Shown piece after piece: positions 7,074-14,345 of a stretch of 15,551 bases of DNA. The notes under the pieces were generated by a model, which worked only from the letters and a program-made list of their open reading frames with translations, made no database searches and was not told where the DNA came from. Both the position numbers and the translations under genes were made by a program. The stretch comes from Oligoflexia bacterium (GTDB lineage: Bacteria; Bdellovibrionota; UBA1018), in assembly GCA_903928955.1 (NCBI GenBank), contig CAIYTD010000337.1, forward strand, positions 1-15,551, read 5' to 3'. How positions within the stretch are numbered: position 1 is the first letter of the stretch; each line of letters opens with the position of its first letter.

Positions 7074-8268
7074 TAAAGAGGTAAGCCATCCAAATTTGCA
7101 CTGTGATAGCAAGAAAGTATCCTAAAATGATCAGTTTGTTGAGGGACTGATGAGTCATCGCTGGAACGATGGGTTCCTTTGTTGGATTGATTTGAGTGAT
7201 TGCTAGAATCAAAATAACAAAGACTGGCAAATTATATCTGACCATACTGTCCATGTGTGCATTCGCTTTTCCAGAGATGGATATGTAAAAGAGACTAAAA
7301 GCGCTAAAATAAAGTTCCCAGGGACTTCTATTATGGGATTTTTTAAAGCACTTCCATTTCTGAAATTCAAGTCGAGCAAGGAGTAAAAAAATAAAGAGAA
7401 TAAGTGCATTGGATGCTCTGCACACGCTCGTTACGGTGTCCTCAAAAAAGAAACGCGGGATATAGGAACTCGGATTGAGGATCGCTAGATAATTGGGATG
7501 ATTGTCCCAACCTAATTGTTGGAGCTTAAAATAAAGATTCCATTCCCCAAATTGGAATTGGCACCATCCAAAAAAAGAGAGCCCTCCCAAGGCTGCTATG
7601 CTTGAGAGAAGAGCTGCTCTGAACCTAGCTAACCGGATGAGAGGATAAAGCATGAGTGGAAGTCCGACTAGCCGCGTGGAAGTGAGACAAAAGCCAGAAA
7701 CGGATGCTAAAATCCAGCTTACATTAAAACGATTGCTTTGGGTTTCAGCAATCCAGAGCTCCGTCCATAAGATAAATCCCAGTAGTGCTGCCATAAAAAG
7801 GGATTCTGAATAGCCCATGATGAGGTAAAAGGAGGCAGGATAGAATGCTACTGCTATTGCGATTGAGATTGTACTTTGTTTTGGAATTTGCCAAAATTTC
7901 GCTAATAAGAAAAATAGAAACCAAAAAATAAAACAAAAGAAATGAGCAACCATTAAAAGGGCGATTGAGGTGGGTATTCCTAAATGGTGTATGCCTTCTG
8001 CTAGAAGGGGATAGGCAGGAAAGAAGGCTACATTTGCTCGGTTGCTATGGATATCTTCAGGGTGGATCAATCCGAAAGGGACCTGATATCCTCGCTCGAC
8101 AATGTCTATATAGTGGTAGCTATCCCACTGCAGGAGCTGAAAGTAGGCTTTTTTTGCGCCAACATGGATGGAAGCAAAAATAAAGCAAGCCATAAATGGA
8201 ATGCATGTGAAGTAAAATCCTCTAGAGGATGCCCAAAAAATAGTCTTTTTTGTCCACAGTTTTTTCAT
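7051..8268 (-). CDS. PIG-V-like GT-C mannosyltransferase family membrane protein
   Basis: Multi-pass membrane protein of 405 residues resembling the PIG-V (GPI mannosyltransferase 2, GT76) family. Members use a lipid-phosphate sugar donor and carry a catalytic acidic residue in the first luminal or periplasmic loop. Seen here: an N-terminal membrane segment, then QWDSYHYIDIVERGY (47-61) with the acidic WDS motif, AFFPAYPLL (81-89), YPASFYLIMGYSESLF (143-158), which is the most characteristic PIG-V block, STRLVGLP (197-204) and MVRYNLPVF (342-350). About nine or ten hydrophobic segments follow GT-C architecture. Donor and acceptor cannot be told from sequence; bacterial members may decorate lipids, polysaccharide or proteins. 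The gene is antisense to its dcw neighbours, shares 23 bases with the murG 3' end and diverges from murC. No Shine-Dalgarno sequence precedes the ATG at 8268. A TATAAT (minus strand, 8287-8282) stands just upstream, so the message would have a very short leader. Confidence 0.85.
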   Translation of the reverse strand: MKKLWTKKTIFWASSRGFYFTCIPFMACFIFASIHVGAKKAYFQLLQWDSYHYIDIVERGYQVPFGLIHPEDIHSNRANVAFFPAYPLLAEGIHHLGIPTSIALLMVAHFFCFIFWFLFFLLAKFWQIPKQSTISIAIAVAFYPASFYLIMGYSESLFMAALLGFILWTELWIAETQSNRFNVSWILASVSGFCLTSTRLVGLPLMLYPLIRLARFRAALLSSIAALGGLSFFGWCQFQFGEWNLYFKLQQLGWDNHPNYLAILNPSSYIPRFFFEDTVTSVCRASNALILFIFLLLARLEFQKWKCFKKSHNRSPWELYFSAFSLFYISISGKANAHMDSMVRYNLPVFVILILAITQINPTKEPIVPAMTHQSLNKLIILGYFLAITVQIWMAYLFTKGGWVA

Positions 8269-8375
8269 AAGTAGATCTGGTATTATAGTGGACGCACAAT
8301 CGAAAAGTCTTAAAAATAATTAAAAAATGGTATGATGCAGTTCAGTTATTTAACAACGATTTGAAGGCACACTCG
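8269..8375. promoter_or_regulatory. Divergent intergenic region with -10 elements facing both ways
   Basis: This 107-base AT-rich gap separates the minus-strand glycosyltransferase gene from murC. On the + strand an extended -10 element, TGG followed by TATGAT (8328-8336), matches TGnTATAAT with one mismatch. It would start transcription near 8343, about 33 bases before the murC ATG. Its -35 is poor, as is usual for extended -10 promoters. On the minus strand a perfect TATAAT (8287-8282) lies 13 bases from the glycosyltransferase ATG without a recognisable -35. Because the glycosyltransferase gene interrupts the co-directional run, murC-murB needs its own promoter, which fits the + strand element. 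No operator palindrome was recognised. Confidence 0.5.
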
Positions 8376-9788
8376 ATGAAAAAAAAAGAAGAGACTTCTC
8401 TCCATTTTGTAGGGATAGGTGGGATTGGAATGAGTGGTATTGCTGAAGTTTTTTTAAATCAAGGATATCGGGTAAGTGGATCCGACCTTATTGAATCAGA
8501 AACCACAAAAAGATTAAGCAGTTTAGGAGCACAGATCTACTTGGGTCATAGGATTGAAAATGTAGCAGATTCAAATGTAGTGATTGTCTCGTCTGCTGTG
8601 AAAGATACAAACCCTGAAGTCTCTGAAGCAAAAAGAAGACGTATTCCAGTGATTCCAAGGGCTGAGATGTTAGGTGAGTTGATGAGGGGGAAGTTGGGTA
8701 TAGCTGTTGCGGGTACCCATGGAAAAACCACCACTACTTCGCTTTTATCCACTGTTCTTACAGCTGCAGGAATGGATCCTACCTTGGTGATTGGCGGGAA
8801 GGTAGATTCTTTCGGTGGGAATGCGAAATTAGGTAAGGGAAGATATGTCGTAGCGGAGGCCGATGAAAGTGATGGTTCGTTTTTACATCTGCCTGCTACT
8901 TACGGAATTGTAACGAATATCGATAATGATCATCTAGACCACTTTGGTAGTCTTTGTGCTTTAGAGGACGCGTTTGTCAGTTTTGTAGGCAAGCTTCCTT
9001 TTTATGGTTTAGCCGCTGTCTGCGGCGAGGATCCTGGGGTGAAGCGCTGTCTAGATCGTTGGACGAAGCCCTTTATGACCTACGGGTTTTCAGAAGAGTG
9101 GAATCTTTACGCTCAAGATATTGTGTTTGAAGGATTGGGCTCTCATTTTAAAGTTTTTCACAGAGAAGGAACAATAGGTAATAGTAAGTATTTAGGGACT
9201 GTACAATTATTTGTCCCAGGAAAGCACAATATTCTCAATTCCTTGGGATGTATTTTAATCGCGCTTCAGTTAGGAATTCCTTTTGAAACGATTTCACAAG
9301 GTCTATTCGAGTTTAGGGGCGTTAAGCGTCGATTTGATATTCGATGGCAGGATGAGGAGACTCGAAGATTGATTGTGGATGATTATGGTCATCATCCGTC
9401 TGAAATTACTGCGACTCTAGAGGCAGCACGTATTTTTTGGCCTGGTCGTATTATTTCTGTTTTTCAACCTCATCGATATACTCGCACGATGCACTGTCGT
9501 GAGGGTTTTTTATCTGCATTTCGTCAAAGCGATATCGTTTTGGTGAGTGATATTTACTCAGCAGGTGAGGATCCCATTCCGGGTGTTACCTCTGCTGCTC
9601 TAGTAACAGATATTCAGAAAGCCGCTCATCCCAATCAGCAAATTTTTTATACAGGAAGTCTTAAATCTACTCGAGATTTTATTTTAAATTTATTTAAAAA
9701 TGGAGACCTCGTTTTGTGTTTAGGAGCCGGATCAATTACTCGGCTCCCCGAGCAGATTATTTCTGAAACTGTAGAGAATTTAGTATGA
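8376..9788 (+). CDS. murC: UDP-N-acetylmuramate:L-alanine ligase
   Basis: Cytoplasmic Mur ligase that adds the first amino acid, L-alanine, to UDP-MurNAc. From ATG 8376 it has 470 residues, the usual length. This start is chosen because GAAGG (8363-8367) lies eight bases upstream; an in-frame TTG at 8361 would destroy that spacing. Motifs: UDP-binding loop HFVGIGGIGMSGIAEV (10-25), VSGSDL (33-38), P-loop GTHGKTTT (113-120), EADESDGSFL (161-170), TNIDNDHLDHFG (180-191), GKHNILN (282-288), DDYGHHPSE (335-343), FQPHRYTRT (363-371) and LGAGSIT (449-455). The gene begins a new + strand block after the antisense glycosyltransferase gene and is likely driven by the extended -10 promoter upstream. 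It overlaps murB by four bases (ATGA), suggesting coupled translation. Confidence 0.97.
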   Translation: MKKKEETSLHFVGIGGIGMSGIAEVFLNQGYRVSGSDLIESETTKRLSSLGAQIYLGHRIENVADSNVVIVSSAVKDTNPEVSEAKRRRIPVIPRAEMLGELMRGKLGIAVAGTHGKTTTTSLLSTVLTAAGMDPTLVIGGKVDSFGGNAKLGKGRYVVAEADESDGSFLHLPATYGIVTNIDNDHLDHFGSLCALEDAFVSFVGKLPFYGLAAVCGEDPGVKRCLDRWTKPFMTYGFSEEWNLYAQDIVFEGLGSHFKVFHREGTIGNSKYLGTVQLFVPGKHNILNSLGCILIALQLGIPFETISQGLFEFRGVKRRFDIRWQDEETRRLIVDDYGHHPSEITATLEAARIFWPGRIISVFQPHRYTRTMHCREGFLSAFRQSDIVLVSDIYSAGEDPIPGVTSAALVTDIQKAAHPNQQIFYTGSLKSTRDFILNLFKNGDLVLCLGAGSITRLPEQIISETVENLV

Positions 9789-10737
9789 ATTTTGAGGTTA
9801 AGGAGAGATTTCAATCTCAAAGCTCACATTTTTCAGGATTGCTCTATTTTGATGAGCCGCTTTCTAAGCATACTTATTATAGAATAGGGGGGCCTGCAGA
9901 AATTTTTGCAGTCCCCAGAACACTGGCAGATCTAGATTGGCTCTCTGAATTAATTGAAAAAACGGGTATACGTTTATTTGTGATGGGGCAAGGCTCCAAC
10001 CTCTTGGTTTCGGATGCTGGGTTTAAAGGTCTTGTTGTCCGAGTTCACCGTTTAAATTTAGAAATCACTCCTGTCGCTTCTATTCGTGGTTTAAGTGTGT
10101 TTCCTGTTCGAACGGGAGGAAGTGTTGCACTTTCCACTTTTCTTCGAAGAGCAGCACAAGAAGGCTGGGGTGGTCTTGAGTTTTTGAGTGGAATTCCTGG
10201 ATCTGTAGGCGGTGCTATCGCCATGAATGCAGGAACCTATTTAGGAGAAACCCAAAGTCGCTTGGAGAAAGTCGAGATTTATTCTTTTATTAACCAAAAT
10301 GTAAAACCTAAAATTTCAATCTTCATGGGTGAACAGCTTCAATTTCAATACCGTAAAAATCTTTTTTTTCCTCCAGCTGCGTTAGTGTGGTCCGCTGAAT
10401 GGAGAATTACAGCTGAAAATCCATTAAAAGTGAAGACCACCGTGGATGAGATTCTGGGTCGCCGTAAAGCAACGCAACCCATTGATTACCCTTCTTGTGG
10501 TAGTGTATTTAAAAATCCAAAAGATTCAGGACTTTTAGCATGGCAAGTGATTGATCGTTTAGGATTACGAGGATATCGAATCGGTGATGCTCAATTTGCA
10601 GAAAAACATAGTAATTTTATTTTGAATCTGGGGGGGCTCAGGCATCTGATGTCCTTGCATTGATTCAACTTGCACAAACGCGAGCGCTTCATGAGTTAGG
10701 TATTTTTCTTGAAAAAGAAGTGATCTATTTAGACTAG
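9785..10737 (+). CDS. murB: UDP-N-acetylenolpyruvoylglucosamine reductase, frame broken near the 3' end
   Basis: FAD-dependent cytoplasmic reductase converting UDP-GlcNAc-enolpyruvate to UDP-MurNAc. Seen: YYRIGGPAEIF (31-41), MGQGSNLLVSDAGFKGLVV (67-85), GLEFLSGIPGSVGGAIAMNAG (130-150), FQYRKN (187-192), and TQPIDYPSCGSVFKNP (230-245), with Ser240 the expected proton donor. AEKHSNFILN (272-281) includes Glu273, a candidate for the second catalytic residue. The continuous frame ends at a TGA at 10661-10663 after 292 residues, closing with the atypical LRHLMSLH. Reading one base back at the G run 10630-10636 restores ASDVLALIQLAQTRA and then the family tail LGIFLEKEVIYLD, to a TAG at 10735-10737 (about 317 residues). 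So one G is missing from the gene or read, or ribosomes slip back one base. The listed span covers the restored gene. The start overlaps murC (ATGA), and no other murB is in the window. Confidence 0.92.
10630..10636 (+). other. Seven-G run at the murB frame change (possible -1 slip site or one-base deletion)
   Basis: In the murB zero frame the run reads CTG GGG GGG CTC, so the seven Gs form a G GGG GGG heptamer, the X XXX XXX form of a -1 slippery site. Slipping back one base gives GGG GGG GCT CAG and the conserved tail; eight Gs would give the same protein without slipping. No upstream Shine-Dalgarno-like stimulator was seen, and no obvious strong hairpin just downstream. An indel in the homopolymer is therefore the simpler reading. 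Confidence 0.75.
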
Positions 10738-10753
10738 ATTTCACTCTTCTTTT
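10713..10753. terminator. Interrupted hairpin between convergent murB and M16 gene, possible bidirectional terminator
   Basis: Three stacked stems can form: 10713-10719 with 10747-10753 (7 bp), 10720-10722 with 10742-10744 (3 bp), and 10723-10727 with 10735-10739 (5 bp). They enclose a seven-base loop, with two-base bulges on the right arm. The left arm is A-rich and the right arm T-rich, so each strand ends its hairpin in a U-rich stretch. The structure spans the restored murB stop (10735-10737) and the M16 stop (10743-10741), where a shared terminator for convergent genes would be expected. The stems are AT-rich, so strength is doubtful. Confidence 0.45.
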
Positions 10754-12114
10754 GTGTAGTCAGTCACTTGAATTTCTTTCTCTGGAATTCCTGCAGCTTT
10801 CGCTAGGGAAGTTTTTAGATTCTTTGCAGTTCCCAGAATTGTAATAGCTAAGCAATCAGGCTTCAAAAAAACCTCTAATGCATGATTCACCTGTGGAAGT
10901 TGAACTTCTTTGAGTGTCGTTGCATAGGATTTTATGAATCCAGTGGGTAAATCAAGAGTTTTTTCTAAAAGAATGTTCTCAGCTCTTTTTTTAGGAGTAT
11001 TATACATAAAGCCAGATTTATTGATCATGCTCCGTTTTGAAAATTCAAACTGATTTTGAGTAATGCCGTGAGTCTTGAGATTTTCAAGGAGTTTGAGAGT
11101 GAGCTCCAAAGCGGGTGCCGAATCTTTGGAAGCGGGAAAGAGGTAAATACTCCAACTTCTGGGCTGAATTCCAAACTTGAAGCCGCTAGAAGCTCCATAG
11201 CTCCAGCCCCGCTGGACTCGAATCTCTTGCATCAGTGTAGCCGAGAAAGAGGGGCCACCAAATGCGTGATTTCCTAAATGCAAAGGGAAAAAATCGGGAT
11301 CGGTCATTTGAATTCCTATTTGCCCCATTTTGATTTGTGTTTGAGTGCGATCAGGCTTGTCAACGATGAGTAATCTTCGATGGGCTGCGTTTTCAGGAGT
11401 ACTTATTTTTTCTAAAATCTTTTTATTCTCGTCAGGTATGGGAGTGTGAGGAAGTAATGGGATGAATTCATGCTTCCAATTCGATATTTGAGACGTATCA
11501 GCGTCGCCTGTTCCTACTATTAGAAGTAATTCGTTTCGTACTAATTTTTTATAATGATCCCAAATCATTTTTGAATTCAAATTTTTAATATCTTCAGATC
11601 GGCCTAACACTGCATTCCCATAAGGATGATTTTGAAAGAGAAATTGATTAAATTTTAGGGATGCTAAACTTTCATCATGCCCTAGCTCTTCTTGAATTCC
11701 AGAAATGACTTCTGACTTTAGTTTTTTGATCTCGTCTTCTGAAAAACGAGGTTGGGTTAAAATTTCAGTCAAGAGCTCTAGGAAAGGATGGAGTTGGGAT
11801 GACAACACTGCCGCTCGAAAGATAAGGGCTTCTGTTCGCGATTCGATATCTAATTGAGCCCCCATTTGATCTAAGGTGAGATCGATTTGTTCTTTGGTTT
11901 TAGTTTGGGTCCCTCGCAGAAGCATCTCTGCCATAAAGTTGGAAAGACCACTTTGGTGAACGGGATCATTTACAGATCCGCCTTTGATCACTACATTGAG
12001 ATACACTATAGGCAAGCTTGCGTCGTGCTCAAATGCTATTTCAGTAGCTAGAGTCTGTTGCTCGTGGAAAAATGGAATCATGATGCAGAAAATGAGAATA
12101 ATGAAGTGACTCAT
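10741..12114 (-). CDS. M16 family peptidase homologue, non-catalytic partner subunit
   Basis: Pitrilysin/M16B-type protein of 457 residues, probably exported: the N-terminus MSHFIILIFCIMIPFF is hydrophobic, and cleavage near TLA-TE (about 23) is plausible. The zinc motif HxxEH has been lost: the aligned stretch GLSNFMAEMLLRGT (56-69) has Asn59, Ala62 and Glu63 where His, Glu and His belong. The C-terminal half keeps the substrate-binding block, GGPSFSATLMQEIR followed by GWSYGASS, with Arg299 and Tyr306 seven residues apart, the spacing of the Arg/Tyr pair in active M16 enzymes such as insulin-degrading enzyme. This suggests a heterodimer in which this subunit binds substrate and the other supplies zinc. 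Its ATG overlaps the stop of the upstream M16 gene (ATGA, 12114-12111), which fits equimolar synthesis. The 3' end faces murB with only three bases between stops. Confidence 0.9.
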   Translation of the reverse strand: MSHFIILIFCIMIPFFHEQQTLATEIAFEHDASLPIVYLNVVIKGGSVNDPVHQSGLSNFMAEMLLRGTQTKTKEQIDLTLDQMGAQLDIESRTEALIFRAAVLSSQLHPFLELLTEILTQPRFSEDEIKKLKSEVISGIQEELGHDESLASLKFNQFLFQNHPYGNAVLGRSEDIKNLNSKMIWDHYKKLVRNELLLIVGTGDADTSQISNWKHEFIPLLPHTPIPDENKKILEKISTPENAAHRRLLIVDKPDRTQTQIKMGQIGIQMTDPDFFPLHLGNHAFGGPSFSATLMQEIRVQRGWSYGASSGFKFGIQPRSWSIYLFPASKDSAPALELTLKLLENLKTHGITQNQFEFSKRSMINKSGFMYNTPKKRAENILLEKTLDLPTGFIKSYATTLKEVQLPQVNHALEVFLKPDCLAITILGTAKNLKTSLAKAAGIPEKEIQVTDYTKEE

Positions 12115-13463
12115 TTGGGAATTCCTTGAATCAGGGTAAGATTTTTAGGGTTCAGGTATTTTTGAGCAATTTTTTGAATGTCTTTTGCTGTTACCAGTTG
12201 GAGTTTTCGATTATGCTCGAGTCCTGCTTTAAAATGACCACCAATGGATTCGTAGAGACCTAGAAAATAGGCTTTTTCAAAGTTAGAATCTAAATTATTA
12301 TAAAAACGGAAGTTCAGCTTATTTTTTGCTCGCTCCAATTCTAAATTTGATATGGGCTGTTTCATCAGGCGATTATATTCCTGATAAATGATTTTTTCAG
12401 CTTCGCCGGCATGTTTGTTTTTCTGAAGATTCACTTCAGTGATAAACAAAGATGGATCATGATCTTCGAAGTCTGAAGTGTCTACTGAAGTCGCAATTCC
12501 AGTTTCTACCAGAGCGCGATTGAGTCGGCTGCTTCTTCCTCCATTTAATATAGTTTTTAATACATTCAGAATAGGAATATCACTATTCGAGTAACGAGGT
12601 ATATGGTAGCCCATGAGGAGCTTTTCTACTTGGATATTTAATTTTAAAGTTTTACGTCTTGTGGTTTTTTGGATCGGTTCGCTTGCTAAATTTTTAAAGT
12701 TTTCTTTATGTTTTGGAAGTGAACCGTAATACTTCGCAACTAAAGATTTTACGTTTTCAGAATCAACGTCGCCAACAGCTACGATGGTAGCATGATTTGG
12801 ACCATAATAAGTATGATAAAAATTGAGAGCTGTTTGAACGGAACTTTTTTCTAGATCTGCTTGATAGCCAGCGATGGGCCAATGATAAGGGTGCCGGGTA
12901 AATGCGAGTTGAAAGAGTTCCTGCTCCATAAGCCCGTCAGGATTATTTTCATTTCGAAAACGCCGTTCATTTTGAACAACTTCTCGTTCCGTGTTGAATG
13001 CACTTTCACTGATAATCAGGTTAACCATTCTATCTGATTCAGCTTGAATGATGAGTTCGAGACTGGATCGAGGTAATTCCTGTATATAAGCAGTGTAGTC
13101 TTTGCTTGTAAAAGCATTTTCGCCTTCTGCTCCCGCTCCTTCCAGAAGCTTGTCAAATTCTCCTTCTTTCATATTCTTCGTTTCTTTAAACATCATATGT
13201 TCGAAAAGATGGGCTAGCCCAGTTTTTCCAGGTGATTCGTTTTTAGATCCTACTTTAAACCAGGTTTGGTAGGCAAATGTCGGAGAACTGTGATCTTCCA
13301 TTACTAAAAGGCGCAATCCATTTTGGAAAACAAAGCGGTTGACAGTGAAGGAACGAAAAAAGGGACTAGCCTCCATTTGGATGGCAGTATTTGCTTGAGC
13401 TAAGCAAAGCTGAGAATGGCTAAGAGTGATCAGTAAAAGGGAAAAGAATAAACTACGAATCAT
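12111..13463 (-). CDS. M16 family zinc metallopeptidase, catalytic subunit
   Basis: M16B-type zinc peptidase of 450 residues with a likely signal peptide (MIRSLFFSLLLITLSHSQLCLA, cleavage about 22-24), placing it in the periplasm or envelope. The inverted zinc motif is intact as HLFEH (His85, Glu88, His89). The third ligand is expected at Glu166 in EREVVQNERRFR, 77 residues beyond His89, as in the family. Also seen are ENAFTSKDYTAYIQELP (115-131), HPYHWPIAGY (191-200), and the C-domain block LNGGRSSRLNRAL (306-318). In that block the positions matching the Arg/Tyr substrate pair are Val319 and Thr325, so this subunit lacks what its partner has. It is the first gene of a two-gene minus-strand operon, reading away from ftsQ. 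Its natural substrate is unknown; bacterial periplasmic M16 pairs are thought to degrade or process peptides. Confidence 0.92.
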   Translation of the reverse strand: MIRSLFFSLLLITLSHSQLCLAQANTAIQMEASPFFRSFTVNRFVFQNGLRLLVMEDHSSPTFAYQTWFKVGSKNESPGKTGLAHLFEHMMFKETKNMKEGEFDKLLEGAGAEGENAFTSKDYTAYIQELPRSSLELIIQAESDRMVNLIISESAFNTEREVVQNERRFRNENNPDGLMEQELFQLAFTRHPYHWPIAGYQADLEKSSVQTALNFYHTYYGPNHATIVAVGDVDSENVKSLVAKYYGSLPKHKENFKNLASEPIQKTTRRKTLKLNIQVEKLLMGYHIPRYSNSDIPILNVLKTILNGGRSSRLNRALVETGIATSVDTSDFEDHDPSLFITEVNLQKNKHAGEAEKIIYQEYNRLMKQPISNLELERAKNKLNFRFYNNLDSNFEKAYFLGLYESIGGHFKAGLEHNRKLQLVTAKDIQKIAQKYLNPKNLTLIQGIPK

Positions 13464-13548
13464 TTTTTCTTATTCGCACACTCTTTGTTTAAGCTCAATC
13501 GAATCCTTGCAGATTTAAAGTATTCTATGAGTTAAGATATTTGAAAAT
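13464..13548. promoter_or_regulatory. Divergent gap between M16 operon and ftsQ, weak promoter-like sequences
   Basis: This 85-base AT-rich gap must hold the start signals of the minus-strand M16 operon, and perhaps one for ftsQ. On the minus strand TAGAAT (13527-13522) matches five of six -10 bases but has no convincing -35. On the + strand TTGCAG (13507-13512) and TAAGAT (13533-13538) are only partial matches at a 20-base spacing. Neither gene has a clear Shine-Dalgarno sequence. No operator or repeat was recognised. Confidence 0.25.
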
Positions 13549-14316
13549 ATGCGGCAGTTAAAATTAAGTTCAGTTTGTTTTCTGGGAGGCTTTGTTATGT
13601 TTCTAGCGAGTTTTGGTGTGCGTCATGCCATGCACTCGTCTTTTTTTACTCTGGAACGGATGGAAGTCATTCTATCTCAGGTTAATCCTCCTTTAGATAG
13701 GGTAGGCATTTTGCGTTTGATTGCAGTCCCTCTTGGGAAAGTGAGCCTATTTGATCTGGATCTGAACTCAATTGAAAAAAGTCTTTTATCACAAGATTGG
13801 ATTCGAGAAGTAAAATTTAAAAAAAGTATTTTTCATACGCTCGTTGTAACCGTGAATTTTCGAGAACCAAAAGCTGTTATTCAAACGTCTCAAGGCACTC
13901 TTCGGTATGTAGATGAGGAGGGAAAAATATTTGGAACATTCAGTTTATTGCAACAGCTGAATTTACCGTATCTTTCAGGATTTTCTCATCAGAACTCTGA
14001 AAAGATAAGAGAGGCGTTACTGCTATTACTTCGATGGGAGAATTCACCTTTGAGTGTTGAATCCTCTATTTCCTCTGTCTATTGGGAGTTGGAGAGGGGA
14101 TTTCGCATTTTATTAACATATTCTTTGGGGTTGGATCGTTCAACTCAGGCTCGAACCATGATTGACATAGGTCAAGAAATTGACGAAACTTTGGATGGGA
14201 AGCTGTTTAGGCTTTCGCATATCATTGAGTACTTAAAAAGTAATTCTATTGCAGTGCACCAAGTTTGGATGGATGCTGGAAAAAAGGTAGTTGTAAAAAC
14301 TGTTCAAGGTTCATAA
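13549..14316 (+). CDS. ftsQ: Cell division protein FtsQ (DivIB family)
   Basis: Bitopic inner-membrane divisome protein that links early and late division proteins from the periplasm. The 255-residue product has a short cytoplasmic N-terminus, one membrane segment (about 9-26), a POTRA-like domain (about 33-104; the family pattern runs to DWIREVKFKKSIFHTLVVTV), then REPKAVIQTSQGTLRYVDEEG (105-125), the most recognisable FtsQ block, and a beta-domain to the end. The family is poorly conserved, so the call leans on this block, the topology and the place immediately before ftsA. The start ATG 13549 has no good ribosome-binding site. The gene follows the antisense M16 operon instead of murB or ddl, so it needs its own promoter or readthrough. 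Confidence 0.93.
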   Translation: MRQLKLSSVCFLGGFVMFLASFGVRHAMHSSFFTLERMEVILSQVNPPLDRVGILRLIAVPLGKVSLFDLDLNSIEKSLLSQDWIREVKFKKSIFHTLVVTVNFREPKAVIQTSQGTLRYVDEEGKIFGTFSLLQQLNLPYLSGFSHQNSEKIREALLLLLRWENSPLSVESSISSVYWELERGFRILLTYSLGLDRSTQARTMIDIGQEIDETLDGKLFRLSHIIEYLKSNSIAVHQVWMDAGKKVVVKTVQGS

Positions 14317-14345
14317 AATTCCAAGTTCTAGGCTTTTTTGCCTGC

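Noticed and set aside
7068..7078. Palindrome CTTTAGTAAAG near the murG end as a terminator
   Set aside because: Five base pairs with a one-base loop cannot form a stable hairpin, and no T tract follows.
7051..8268. Antisense glycosyltransferase as part of a mobile element
   Set aside because: No transposase, integrase, terminal inverted repeats or target duplications were seen around it; base composition looks like the neighbours.
7965..8274. Plus-strand open frames opposite the PIG-V-like gene
   Set aside because: The minus-strand frame carries the family motifs; the plus-strand products match nothing and end in repeated low-information sequence.
8361..8375. In-frame TTG at 8361 as the murC start
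   Set aside because: The GAAGG ribosome-binding site lies at 8363-8367, inside that extension, and is well spaced for ATG 8376; the family N-terminus fits the ATG.
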